64,000 bases of DNA. It comes from Aurelia coerulea (Eukaryota > Cnidaria > Scyphozoa > Semaeostomeae > Ulmaridae). The translations under genes and the position numbers were made by a program. Below the pieces are notes generated by a model that worked only from the letters and a program-made list of their open reading frames with translations, ran no database searches and was not told the DNA's origin. The DNA lies in assembly GCA_039566865.1 (NCBI GenBank), contig CM076959.1, positions 18,336,501 through 18,400,500 of the forward strand, read 5' to 3'. This document shows, one piece after another, positions 26,304 to 39,800 of the stretch (within the stretch, counting starts at the first letter, position 1; each line of letters begins with the position of its first letter).

Positions 26304-27310
26304 TTAACTCCTGCGGGACACTCAGAGCTTGGAGAGAAAAAACACACTGGGTTGGCGATCTGTGGGGTCGTATCATTTAACTAAACAAGCGATTATACAA
26401 TTTGGTAACTGCGGTTTGTAGTGCCGTCCTGAAGGAGGGAGTAGGCCAACAATATGCAATGCTGCCGTCCCCCCTTGGGGAGTAGGTCAGTCCCTGAGAC
26501 TTAAGATAATGTCAAACCCCAAGGCCACCCAGAATGGGGTGGCCCTTACCGGCTACGATACATATATTGAATGACAACATAAAAATGTTTGAGTTTAGCA
26601 GCCCCTTATAATGATACGACCCATAAATGTTCAATGGATTGCGGTTTGTTCTGCCATGGTGCAAAGAGAGAGTAGGCCAGCAACCAATGCTGCCGTCCCC
26701 CTTTGGAATTTTTTGTTTTTGTTTTCTTTATTCTTGTCATTTGTGTCACTTAATTCTGTCATCCTGCAAGAAAGAAGTAGGTCAGCAAAGGCAATGCTCC
26801 CATCCCCAATTGGGTAATGGACCAATCCTTGTAATTCGTGTTACTTTGTTCTGCCATCCTGCAAGGAGGGAGTAGGTCAGCACAATGCACTGCTGCCGTC
26901 CCCCTTGGAGAGTAGGCAAGGCCCTTCCTCAAGCTTAAGATAATATCAACCCTAACGCCACCCAAAATGGGGTGGCCCTTACCGTGCTACAAAAAATGCA
27001 TTCGATGACAACATAAGAGTGGCTGAGTTTGGCAACCCTTTGCTGAAGTTTCAGTGAAATGGGGATGGGGAACCTGAAAATGAAAGAGCCCCTTTATGTT
27101 CAATGGATTTAAGAGTAGCTAAGGGGAGGGAGGGAGGGGAAATTTGTTCTTGATCAAGTCTCGATGCACGAGGAGGACTCGGAGCATGATGCATGCTGGG
27201 AAGTATGAGATGCGTGACAGGGGGAGATGGGACTGACAAAGAGGGGGGGAGGAAAAAACTGTGCTAACCCTTGTAGTTAAACCACATTTACTCCGAGGCG
27301 TAAATGTTTG
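26304..27310. mobile_element. Element C: ~1.0-kb insertion of the TTAACTCCTGCGG family
   Basis: It starts TTAACTCCTGCGGGACACTC inside a satellite monomer and ends with the hairpin CATTTACTCCGAGGCGTAAATG followed by TTTG, after which the satellite resumes (ATTTTTGCC). The interior holds a direct repeat: GCCACCC(A)(G/A)AATGGGGTGGCC...TACCG...GATGACAACATAA at 26524 and 26952, each preceded by CTTAAGATAAT(G/A)TCAA. It also has several GGAGGGAGTAGG(T/C)CAGC motifs and a G-rich 27120-27250. No convincing ORF. Confidence 0.75.
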
Positions 27311-28508
27311 CATTTTTGCCAAAAAAGTCGGTATTTTCGTAAAGGACCTATTTTTGCAAAGAAGCAAAGGGGTTAGCCTTACTTTTTGCCCAAAAATCGG
27401 TATTTTAAAAAAGGGCCTATTTTTTCAAAAAAGCAAAGGGGTTAGCCTTACCTTTTGCCCAAAAATCGGTAATTTCAAAATGGGCCTATTTTTGCAAAAA
27501 CGCAAAGGCTATAGCCTTACTTTTTGCCCAAAATCAGTAATTTCAAAATGGGCCTAATTTTGCAGAAAAGCAAAGGCTATTGCCTTACTTTTTGCCCAAA
27601 AATCAGTTATTTCAAAATGGGCCTATTTTTGCAAAAAAGCAAAGGCTATAGCCTTACTTTTTGCCCAAAATCAGTAATTTCAAAATGGGCCTATTTTTGC
27701 AAAAAAGCAAAGGCTATAGCCTTACTTTTTGCCCAAAAATCAGTAACTTCAAAATGGGCCTATTTTTGCAAACAAGCAAACGCTATAGCCTTACTTTTTG
27801 CCCGAAAATCAGTAATTTCAAAATGGGCCTATTTTTGCAAAAAGGCAAAGGCTATAGCCTTACTTTTTGCCCAAAAATCGGTAATTTCAAAATGGGCCTA
27901 TTTTTGCAAAAACGCAAAGGCTATAGCCTTACTTTTTGCCGAAAAATCAGTAATTTCAAAATGGGCCTATTTTTGCAAAAAAGCAAAGGCTGTAGCCTTA
28001 CTTTTTGCCCAAAAATCAGTAATTTCAAAATGGGCCTATTTTTGCAAAAAAGCAAAGGCTATAGCCTTACTTTTTGCCCAAAAATCAGTAACTTCAAAAT
28101 GGGCCTATTTTTGCAAAAAAGCAAAGGCTATAGCCTTACTTTTTGCCCAAAAATCAGTAAATTTTAAAATGGGCCTATTTTTGCAAAAAAGCGAAGGTTA
28201 TAGCCTTACTTTTTGCCCAAAAATCAGTAATTTCAAAATGGGCCTATTTTTGCAAAAAAACAAAGGCTATAGCCTTACTTTTTGCCAAAAAATCAGTAAT
28301 TTCAAAATGGGCCTATTTTTGCAAAAAAGCAAAGGCTATAGCCTTACTTTTTGCCCAAAAATCAGTAATTTCAAAATGGGCCTATTTTTGCAAAAAAGCA
28401 AAGGCTATAGCCTTACTTTTTGCCCAAAAATCAGTAATTTCAAAATGGGCCTATTTTTTCAAAAAAAGCAAAGGCTATAGCCTTACTTTTTGCCCAAAAA
28501 TCAGTAAT

Positions 28509-31500
28509 TTGAAAATGGGCCTATTTTTGCAAAAAAGCAAAGGCTATAGCCTTACTTTTTGCCAAAAAATCAGTAATTTCAAAATGGGCCTATTTTTGCA
28601 AAAAAGCAAAGGCTATAGCCTTACTTTTTGCCCAAAAATCAGTAATTTCAAAATGGGCCTATTTTTGCAAAAAAGCAAAGGCTATAGCCTTACTTTTTGC
28701 CCAAAAATCAGTAACTTCAAAATGGGCCTATTTTTGCAAAAAAGCAAAGGCTATAGCCTTACTTTTTGCCCAAAAATCAGTAATTTCAAAATGGGCCTAT
28801 TTTTGCAAAAAAGCAAAGGCTATAGCCTTACGTTTTGCCCAAAAATCAGTAATTTCAAAATGGGCCTATTTTTGCAAAAAAGCAAAGGCTATAGCCTTAC
28901 TTTTTGCCCAAAAATCAGTAATTTCAAAATGGGCCTATTTTTGCAAAAAAGCAAAGGCTATAGCCTTACTTTTTGCCCAAAAATCAGTAATTTCAAAATG
29001 GGCCTATTTTTGCAAAAAAGCAAAGGCTACAGCCTTACTTTTTGCCCAAAAATCAGTAACTTCAAAATGGGCCTATTTTTGCAAAAAAGCAAAGGCTATA
29101 GCCTTACTTTTTGCCCAAAAATCAGTAATTTCAAAATGGGCCTATTTTTGCAAAAAAGCAAAGGCTATAGCCTTACTTTTTGCCCAAAAATCAGTAATTT
29201 CAAAATGGGCCTATTTTTGCAAAAAAAGCAAAGGCTATAGCCTTACTTTTTGCCCAAAAATCAGTAATTTCAAAATGGGCCTATTTTTGCAAAAAAGCAA
29301 AGGCTATAGCCTTACTTTTTGCCCGAAAATCAGTAATTTCAAAATGGGCCTATTTTTGCAAAAAAGCAAAGGCTATAGCCTTACTTTTTGCCCAAAAATC
29401 AGTAATTTCAAAATGGGCCTATTTTTGCAAAAAAGCAAAGGCTATAGCCTTACTTTTTGCCCAAAAATCAGTAATTTCAAAATGGGCCTATTTTTGCAAA
29501 AAAGCAAAGGCTATAGCCTTACTTTTTGCCCAAAAATCAGTAATTTCAAAATGGGCCTATTTTTGCAAAAAAGCAAAGGCTATAGCCTTACTTTTTGCCC
29601 AAAAATCAGTAATTTCAAAATGGGCCAATTTTTGCAAAAAAGCAAAGGCTATAGCCTTACTTTTTGCCCAAAAATCAGTAATTTCAAAATGGGCCTATTT
29701 TTGCAAAAAAGCAAAGGCTATAGCCTTACTTTTTGCCCAAAAATCAGTAATTTCAAAATGGGCCTATTTTTGCAAAAAAGCAAAGGCTATAGCCTTACTT
29801 TTTGCCCAAAAATCAGTAATTTCAAAATGGGCCTATTTTTGCAAAGAAGCAAAGGCTATAGCCTTACTTTTTGCCCAAAAATCAGTAATTTCAAAATGGG
29901 CCTATTTTTGCTAAAAAGCAAAGGCTATAGCCTTACTTTTTGCCAACAAATCAGTAATTTCAAAATGGGCCTATTTTTGCAAAAAAGCAAAGGCTATAGC
30001 CTTACTTTTTGCCCAAAAATCAGTAACTTCAAAATGGGCCTATTTTTGCAAAAAAGCAAAGGCTATAGCCTTACTTTTTGCCCAAAAATCAGTAATTTCA
30101 AAATGGGCCTATTTTTGCAAAAAAGCAAAGGCTATAGCCTTACTTTTTGCCCAAAAATCAGTAAATTTTAAAATGGGCCTATTTTTGCAAAAAAGCGAAG
30201 GTTATAGCCTTACTTTTTGCCCAAAAATCAGTAATTTCAAAATGGGCCTATTTTTGCAAAAAAGCAAAGGCTATAGCCTTACTTTTTGCCAAAAAATCAG
30301 TAATTTCAAAATGGGCCTATTTTTGCAAAAAAGCAAAGGCTATAGCCTTACTTTTTGCCCAAAAATCAGTAATTTCAAAATGGGCCTATTTTTGCAAAAA
30401 AGCAAAGGCTATAGCCTTACTTTTTGCCCAAAAATCAGTAACTTCAAAATGGGCCTATTTTTGCAAAAAAGCAAAGGCTATAGCCTTACTTTTTGCCCAA
30501 AAATCAGTAATTTCAAAATGGGCCTATTTTTGCAAAAAAGCAAAGGCTATAGCCTTACTTTTTGCCCAAAAATCAGTAATTTCAAAATGGGCCTATTTTT
30601 GCAAAAAAGCAAAGGCTATAGCCTTACTTTTTGACCAAAAATCAGTAATTTCAAAATGGGCCTATTTTTGCAAAAAAGCAAAGGCTATAGCCTTACTTTT
30701 TGCCAAAAAATCAGTAATTTCAAAATGGGCCTATTTTTGCAAAAAAGCAAAGGCTATAGCCTTACTTTTTGCCCAAAAATCAGTAATTTCAAAATGGGCC
30801 TATTTTTGCAAAAAAGCAAAGGCTATAGCCTTACTTTTTGCCCAAAAATCAGTAACTTCAAAATGGGCCTATTTTTGCAAAAAAGCAAAGGCTATAGCCT
30901 TACTTTTTGCCCAAAAATCAGTAATTTCAAAATGGGCCTATTTTTGCAAAAAAGCAAAGGCTATAGCCTTACTTTTTGCCCAAAAATCAGTAATTTCAAA
31001 ATGGGCCTATTTTTGCAAAAAAGCAAAGGCTATAGCCTTACTTTTTGCCCAAAAATCAGTAATTTCAAAATGGGCCTATTTTTGCAAAAAAGCAAAGGCT
31101 ATAGCCTTACTTTTTGACCAAAAATCAGTAATTTCAAAATGGGCCTATTTTTGCAAAAAAGCAAAGGCTACAGCCTTACTTTTTGCCCAAAAATCAGTAA
31201 CTTCAAAATGGTCCTATTTTTGCAAAAAAGCAAAGGCTATAGCCTTACTTTTTGCCCAAAAATCAGTAATTTCAAAATGGGCCTATTTTTGCAAAAAAGC
31301 AAAGGCTATAGCCTTACTTTTTGCCCAAAAATCAGTAATTTCAAAATGGGCCTATTTTTGCAAAAAAGCAAAGGCTATAGCCTTACTTTTTGCCCAAAAA
31401 TCAGTAACTTCAAAATGGGCCTATTTTTGCAAAAAAGCAAAGGCTATAGCCTTACTTTTTGCCCAAAAATCAGTAATTTCAAAATGGGCCTATTTTTGCA

Positions 31501-34500
31501 AAAAAGCAAAGGCTATAGCCTTACTTTTTGCCAAAAAATCAGTAATTTCAAAATGGGCCTATTTTTGCAAAAAAGCAAAGGCTATAGCCTTACTTTTTGC
31601 CCAAAAATCAGTAATTTCAAAATGGGCCTATTTTTGCAAAAAAGCAAAGGCTATAGCCTTACTTTTTGCCCAAAAATCAGTAACTTCAAAATGGGCCTAT
31701 TTTTGCAAAAAAGCAAAGGCTATAGCCTTACTTTTTGCCCAAAAATCAGTAATTTCAAAATGGGCCTATTTTTGCAAAAAAGCAAAGGCTATAGCCTTAC
31801 GTTTTGCCCAAAAATCAGTAATTTCAAAATGGGCCTATTTTTGCAAAAAAGCAAAGGCTATAGCCTTACTTTTTGCCCAAAAATCAGTAATTTCAAAATG
31901 GGCCTATTTTTGCAAAAAAGCAAAGGCTATAGCCTTACTTTTTGCCCAAAAATCAGTAATTTCAAAATGGGCCTATTTTTGCAAAAAAGCAAAGGCTACA
32001 GCCTTACTTTTTGCCCAAAAATCAGTAACTTCAAAATGGGCCTATTTTTGCAAAAAAGCAAAGGCTATAGCCTTACTTTTTGCCCAAAAATCAGTAATTT
32101 CAAAATGGGCCTATTTTTGCAAAAAAGCAAAGGCTATAGCCTTACTTTTTGCCCAAAAATCAGTAATTTCAAAATGGGCCTATTTTTGCAAAAAAAGCAA
32201 AGGCTATAGCCTTACTTTTTGCCCAAAAATCAGTAATTTCAAAATGGGCCTATTTTTGCAAAAAAGCAAAGGCTATAGCCTTACTTTTTGCCCGAAAATC
32301 AGTAATTTCAAAATGGGCCTATTTTTGCAAAAAAGCAAAGGCTATAGCCTTACTTTTTGCCCAAAAATCAGTAATTTCAAAATGGGCCTATTTTTGCAAA
32401 AAAGCAAAGGCTATAGCCTTACTTTTTGCCCAAAAATCAGTAATTTCAAAATGGGCCTATTTTTGCAAAAAAGCAAAGGCTATAGCCTTACTTTTTGCCC
32501 AAAAATCAGTAATTTCAAAATGGGCCTATTTTTGCAAAAAAGCAAAGGCTATAGCCTTACTTTTTGCCCAAAAATCAGTAATTTCAAAATGGGCCAATTT
32601 TTGCAAAAAAGCAAAGGCTATAGCCTTACTTTTTGCCCAAAAATCAGTAATTTCAAAATGGGCCTATTTTTGCAAAAAAGCAAAGGCTATAGCCTTACTT
32701 TTTGCCCAAAAATCAGTAATTTCAAAATGGGCCTATTTTTGCAAAAAAGCAAAGGCTATAGCCTTACTTTTTGCCCAAAAATCAGTAATTTCAAAATGGG
32801 CCTATTTTTGCAAAGAAGCAAAGGCTATAGCCTTACTTTTTGCCCAAAAATCAGTAATTTCAAAATGGGCCTATTTTTGCTAAAAAGCAAAGGCTATAGC
32901 CTTACTTTTTGCCAACAAATCAGTAATTTCAAAATGGGCCTATTTTTGCAAAAAAGCAAAGGCTATAGCCTTACTTTTTGCCCAAAAATCAGTAATTTCA
33001 AAATGGGCCTATTTTTTCAAAAAAAGCAAAGGCTATAGCCTTACTTTTTGCCCAAAAATCAGTAATTTGAAAATGGGCCTATTTTTGCAAAAAAGCAAAG
33101 GCTATAGCCTTACTTTTTGCCAAAAAATCAGTAATTTCAAAATGGGCCTATTTTTGCAAAAAAGCAAAGGCTATAGCCTTACTTTTTGCCCAAAAATCAG
33201 TAATTTCAAAATGGGCCTATTTTTGCAAAAAAGCAAAGGCTATAGCCTTACTTTTTGCCCAAAAATCAGTAACTTCAAAATGGGCCTATTTTTGCAAAAA
33301 AGCAAAGGCTATAGCCTTACTTTTTGCCCAAAAATCAGTAATTTCAAAATGGGCCTATTTTTGCAAAAAAGCAAAGGCTATAGCCTTACGTTTTGCCCAA
33401 AAATCAGTAATTTCAAAATGGGCCTATTTTTGCAAAAAAGCAAAGGCTATAGCCTTACTTTTTGCCCAAAAATCAGTAATTTCAAAATGGGCCTATTTTT
33501 GCAAAAAAGCAAAGGCTATAGCCTTACTTTTTGCCCAAAAATCAGTAATTTCAAAATGGGCCTATTTTTGCAAAAAAGCAAAGGCTACAGCCTTACTTTT
33601 TGCCCAAAAATCAGTAACTTCAAAATGGGCCTATTTTTGCAAAAAAGCAAAGGCTATAGCCTTACTTTTTGCCCAAAAATCAGTAATTTCAAAATGGGCC
33701 TATTTTTGCAAAAAAGCAAAGGCTATAGCCTTACTTTTTGCCCAAAAATCAGTAATTTCAAAATGGGCCTATTTTTGCAAAAAAAGCAAAGGCTATAGCC
33801 TTACTTTTTGCCCAAAAATCAGTAATTTCAAAATGGGCCTATTTTTGCAAAAAAGCAAAGGCTATAGCCTTACTTTTTGCCCGAAAATCAGTAATTTCAA
33901 AATGGGCCTATTTTTGCAAAAAAGCAAAGGCTATAGCCTTACTTTTTGCCCAAAAATCAGTAATTTCAAAATGGGCCTATTTTTGCAAAAAAGCAAAGGC
34001 TATAGCCTTACTTTTTGCCCAAAAATCAGTAATTTCAAAATGGGCCTATTTTTGCAAAAAAGCAAAGGCTATAGCCTTACTTTTTGCCCAAAAATCAGTA
34101 ATTTCAAAATGGGCCTATTTTTGCAAAAAAGCAAAGGCTATAGCCTTACTTTTTGCCCAAAAATCAGTAATTTCAAAATGGGCCAATTTTTGCAAAAAAG
34201 CAAAGGCTATAGCCTTACTTTTTGCCCAAAAATCAGTAATTTCAAAATGGGCCTATTTTTGCAAAAAAGCAAAGGCTATAGCCTTACTTTTTGCCCAAAA
34301 ATCAGTAATTTCAAAATGGGCCTATTTTTGCAAAAAAGCAAAGGCTATAGCCTTACTTTTTGCCCAAAAATCAGTAATTTCAAAATGGGCCTATTTTTGC
34401 AAAGAAGCAAAGGCTATAGCCTTACTTTTTGCCCAAAAATCAGTAATTTCAAAATGGGCCTATTTTTGCTAAAAAGCAAAGGCTATAGCCTTACTTTTTG

Positions 34501-36008
34501 CCAACAAATCAGTAATTTCAAAATGGGCCTATTTTTGCAAAAAAGCAAAGGCTATAGCCTTACTTTTTGCCCAAAAATCAGTAACTTCAAAATGGGCCTA
34601 TTTTTGCAAAAAAGCAAAGGCTATAGCCTTACTTTTTGCCCAAAAATCAGTAATTTCAAAATGGGCCTATTTTTGCAAAAAAGCAAAGGCTATAGCCTTA
34701 CTTTTTGCCCAAAAATCAGTAAATTTTAAAATGGGCCTATTTTTGCAAAAAAGCGAAGGTTATAGCCTTACTTTTTGCCCAAAAATCAGTAATTTCAAAA
34801 TGGGCCTATTTTTGCAAAAAAGCAAAGGCTATAGCCTTACTTTTTGCCAAAAAATCAGTAATTTCAAAATGGGCCTATTTTTGCAAAAAAGCAAAGGCTA
34901 TAGCCTTACTTTTTGCCCAAAAATCAGTAATTTCAAAATGGGCCTATTTTTGCAAAAAAGCAAAGGCTATAGCCTTACTTTTTGCCCAAAAATCAGTAAC
35001 TTCAAAATGGGCCTATTTTTGCAAAAAAGCAAAGGCTATAGCCTTACTTTTTGCCCAAAAATCAGTAATTTCAAAATGGGCCTATTTTTGCAAAAAAGCA
35101 AAGGCTATAGCCTTACTTTTTGCCCAAAAATCAGTAATTTCAAAATGGGCCTATTTTTGCAAAAAAGCAAAGGCTATAGCCTTACTTTTTGCCCAAAAAT
35201 CAGTAATTTCAAAATGGGCCTATTTTTGCAAAAAAGCAAAGGCTATAGCCTTACTTTTTGCCAAAAAATCAGTAATTTCAAAATGGGCCTATTTTTGCAA
35301 AAAAGCAAAGGCTATAGCCTTACTTTTTGCCCAAAAATCAGTAATTTCAAAATGGGCCTATTTTTGCAAAAAAGCAAAGGCTATAGCCTTACTTTTTGCC
35401 CAAAAATCAGTAACTTCAAAATGGGCCTATTTTTGCAAAAAAGCAAAGGCTATAGCCTTACTTTTTGCCCAAAAATCAGTAATTTCAAAATGGGCCTATT
35501 TTTGCAAAAAAGCAAAGGCTATAGCCTTACTTTTTGCCCAAAAATCAGTAATTTCAAAATGGGCCTATTTTTGCAAAAAAGCAAAGGCTATAGCCTTACT
35601 TTTTGCCCAAAAATCAGTAATTTCAAAATGGGCCTATTTTTGCAAAAAAGCAAAGGCTATAGCCTTACTTTTTGACCAAAAATCAGTAATTTCAAAATGG
35701 GCCTATTTTTGCAAAAAAGCAAAGGCTACAGCCTTACTTTTTGCCCAAAAATCAGTAACTTCAAAATGGTCCTATTTTTGCAAAAAAGCAAAGGCTATAG
35801 CCTTACTTTTTGCCCAAAAATCAGTAATTTCAAAATGGGCCTATTTTTGCAAAAAAGCAAAGGCTATAGCCTTACTTTTTGCCCAAAAATCAGTAATTTC
35901 AAAATGGGCCTATTTTTGCAAAAAAGCAAAGGCTATAGCCTTACTTTTTGCCCAAAAATCAGTAATTTCAAAATGGGCCTATTTTTTCAAAAAAAGCAAA
36001 GGCTATAG
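28509..36008 (+). repeat. Higher-order block pair offset by 4,558 bp
   Basis: The ordered variant pattern from 28509 to about 31.4 kb recurs from 33067 to about 36.0 kb, including GCGAAGGTTATAG monomers at 30193 and 34751, the GGTCCTA monomer at 31209 and 35767, and 70-bp units. The offset 4,558 equals 66 monomers plus four single-base insertions. Confidence 0.85.
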
Positions 36009-36802
36009 CCTTACTTTTTGCCCAAAAATCAGTAATTTGAAAATGGGCCTATTTTTGCAAAAAAGCAAAGGCTATAGCCTTACTTTTTGCCAAAAAATCA
36101 GTAATTTCAAAATGGGCCTATTTTTGCAAAAAAGCAAAGGCTATAGCCTTACTTTTTGCCCAAAAATCAGTAATTTCAAAATGGGCCTATTTTTGCAAAA
36201 AAGCAAAGGCTATAGCCTTACTTTTTGCCCAAAAATCAGTAACTTCAAAATGGGCCTATTTTTGCAAAAAAGCAAAGGCTATAGCCTTACTTTTTGCCCA
36301 AAAATCAGTAATTTCAAAATGGGCCTATTTTTGCAAAAAAGCAAAGGCTATAGCCTTACGTTTTGCCCAAAAATCAGTAATTTCAAAATGGGCCTATTTT
36401 TGCAAAAAAGCAAAGGCTATAGCCTTACTTTTTGCCCATAAATCAGTAATTTCAAAATGGGCCTATTTTTGCAAAAAAGCAAAGGCTATAGCCTTACTTT
36501 TTGCCCTTAAATCAGTAATTTCAAAATGGGCCTATTTTTGCAAAAAAGCAAAGGCTACAGCCTTACTTTTTGCCCAAAAATCAGTAACTTCAAAATGGGC
36601 CTATTTTTGCAAAAAAGCAAAGGCTATAGCCTTACTTTTTGCCCAAAAATCAGTAATTTCAAAATGGGCCTATTTTTGCAAAAAAGCAAAGGCTATAGCC
36701 TTACTTTTTGCCCAAAAATCAGTAATTTCAAAATGGGCCTATTTTTGCAAAAAAAGCAAAGGCTATAGCCTTACTTTTTGCCCAAAAATCAGTAATTTCA
36801 AA

Positions 36803-39800
36803 ATGGGCCTATTTTTGCAAAAAAGCAAAGGCTATAGCCTTACTTTTTGCCCGAAAATCAGTAATTTCAAAATGGGCCTATTTTTGCAAAAAAGCAAAGG
36901 CTATAGCCTTACTTTTTGCCCAAAAATCAGTAATTTCAAAATGGGCCTATTTTTGCAAAAAAGCAAAGGCTATAGCCTTACTTTTTGCCCAAAAATCAGT
37001 AATTTCAAAATGGGCCTATTTTTGCAAAAAAGCAAAGGCTATAGCCTTACTTTTTGCCCAAAAATCAGTAATTTCAAAATGGGCCTATTTTTGCAAAAAA
37101 GCAAAGGCTATAGCCTTACTTTTTGCCCAAAAATCAGTAATTTCAAAATGGGCCAATTTTTGCAAAAAAGCAAAGGCTATAGCCTTACTTTTTGCCCAAA
37201 AATCAGTAATTTCAAAATGGGCCTATTTTTGCAAAAAAGCAAAGGCTATAGCCTTACTTTTTGCCCAAAAATCAGTAATTTCAAAATGGGCCTATTTTTG
37301 CAAAGAAGCAAAGGCTATAGCCTTACTTTTTGCCCAAAAATCAGTAATTTCAAAATGGGCCTATTTTTGCTAAAAAGCAAAGGCTATAGCCTTACTTTTT
37401 GCCAACAAATCAGTAATTTCAAAATGGGCCTATTTTTGCAAAAAAGCAAAGGCTATAGCCTTACTTTTTGCCCAAAAATCAGTAACTTCAAAATGGGCCT
37501 ATTTTTGCAAAAAAGCAAAGGCTATAGCCTTACTTTTTGCCCAAAAATCAGTAATTTCAAAATGGGCCTATTTTTGCAAAAAAGCAAAGGCTACAGCCTT
37601 ACTTTTTGCCCAAAAATCAGTAACTTCAAAATGGGCCTATTTTTGCAAAAAAGCAAAGGCTATAGCCTTACTTTTTGCCCAAAAATCAGTAATTTCAAAA
37701 TGGGCCTATTTTTGCAAAAAAGCAAAGGCTATAGCCTTACTTTTTGCCCAAAAATCAGTAATTTCAAAATGGGCCTATTTTTGCAAAAAAAGCAAAGGCT
37801 ATAGCCTTACTTTTTGCCCAAAAATCAGTAATTTCAAAATGGGCCTATTTTTGCAAAAAAGCAAAGGCTATAGCCTTACTTTTTGCCCAAAAATCAGTAA
37901 CTTCAAAATGGGCCTATTTTTGCAAAAAAGCAAAGGCTATAGCCTTACTTTTTGCCCAAAAATCAGTAATTTCAAAATGGGCCTATTTTTGCAAAAAAGC
38001 AAAGGCTATAGCCTTACTTTTTGCCCAAAAATCAGTAAATTTTAAAATGGGCCTATTTTTGCAAAAAAGCAAAGGCTATAGCCTTACTTTTTGCCCAAAA
38101 ATCAGTAATTTCAAAATGGGCCTATTTTTGCAAAAAAGCAAAGGCTATAGCCTTACTTTTTGCCAAAAAATCAGTAATTTCAAAATGGGCCTATTTTTGC
38201 AAAAAAGCAAAGGCTATAGCCTTACTTTTTGCCCAAAAATCAGTAATTTCAAAATGGGCCTATTTTTGCAAAAAAGCAAAGGCTATAGCCTTACTTTTTG
38301 CCCAAAAATCAGTAACTTCAAAATGGGCCTATTTTTGCAAAAAAGCAAAGGCTATAGCCTTACTTTTTGCCCAAAAATCAGTAATTTCAAAATGGGCCTA
38401 TTTTTGCAAAAAAGCAAAGGCTATAGCCTTACTTTTTGCCCAAAAATCAGTAATTTCAAAATGGGCCTATTTTTGCAAAAAAGCAAAGGCTATAGCCTTA
38501 CTTTTTGCCCAAAAATCAGTAATTTCAAAATGGGCCTATTTTTGCAAAAAAGCAAAGGCTATAGCCTTACTTTTTGCCAAAAAATCAGTAATTTCAAAAT
38601 GGGCCTATTTTTGCAAAAAAGCAAAGGCTATAGCCTTACTTTTTGCCCAAAAATCAGTAATTTCAAAATGGGCCTATTTTTGCAAAAAAGCAAAGGCTAT
38701 AGCCTTACTTTTTGCCCAAAAATCAGTAACTTCAAAATGGGCCTATTTTTGCAAAAAAGCAAAGGCTATAGCCTTACTTTTTGCCCAAAAATCAGTAATT
38801 TCAAAATGGGCCTATTTTTGCAAAAAAGCAAAGGCTATAGCCTTACTTTTTGCCCAAAAATCAGTAATTTCAAAATGGGCCTATTTTTGCAAAAAAGCAA
38901 AGGCTATAGCCTTACTTTTTGCCCAAAAATCAGTAATTTCAAAATGGGCCTATTTTTGCAAAAAAGCAAAGGCTATAGCCTTACTTTTTGACCAAAAATC
39001 AGTAATTTCAAAATGGGCCTATTTTTGCAAAAAAGCAAAGGCTACAGCCTTACTTTTTGCCCAAAAATCAGTAACTTCAAAATGGTCCTATTTTTGCAAA
39101 AAAGCAAAGGCTATAGCCTTACTTTTTGCCCAAAAATCAGTAATTTCAAAATGGGCCTATTTTTGCAAAAAAGCAAAGGCTATAGCCTTACTTTTTGCCC
39201 AAAAATCAGTAATTTCAAAATGGGCCTATTTTTGCAAAAAAAGCAAAGGCTATAGCCTTACTTTTTGCCCAAAAATCAGTAATTTCAAAATGGGCCTATT
39301 TTTTCAAAAAAAGCAAAGGCTATAGCCTTACTTTTTGCCCAAAAATCAGTAATTTGAAAATGGGCCTATTTTTGCAAAAAAGCAAAGGCTATAGCCTTAC
39401 TTTTTGCCAAAAAATCAGTAATTTCAAAATGGGCCTATTTTTGCAAAAAAGCAAAGGCTATAGCCTTACTTTTTGCCCAAAAATCAGTAATTTCAAAATG
39501 GGCCTATTTTTGCAAAAAAGCAAAGGCTATAGCCTTACTTTTTGCCCAAAAATCAGTAACTTCAAAATGGGCCTATTTTTGCAAAAAAGCAAAGGCTATA
39601 GCCTTACTTTTTGCCCAAAAATCAGTAATTTCAAAATGGGCCTATTTTTGCAAAAAAGCAAAGGCTATAGCCTTACGTTTTGCCCAAAAATCAGTAATTT
39701 CAAAATGGGCCTATTTTTGCAAAAAAGCAAAGGCTATAGCCTTACTTTTTGCCCAAAAATCAGTAATTTCAAAATGGGCCTATTTTTGCAAAAAAGCAAA

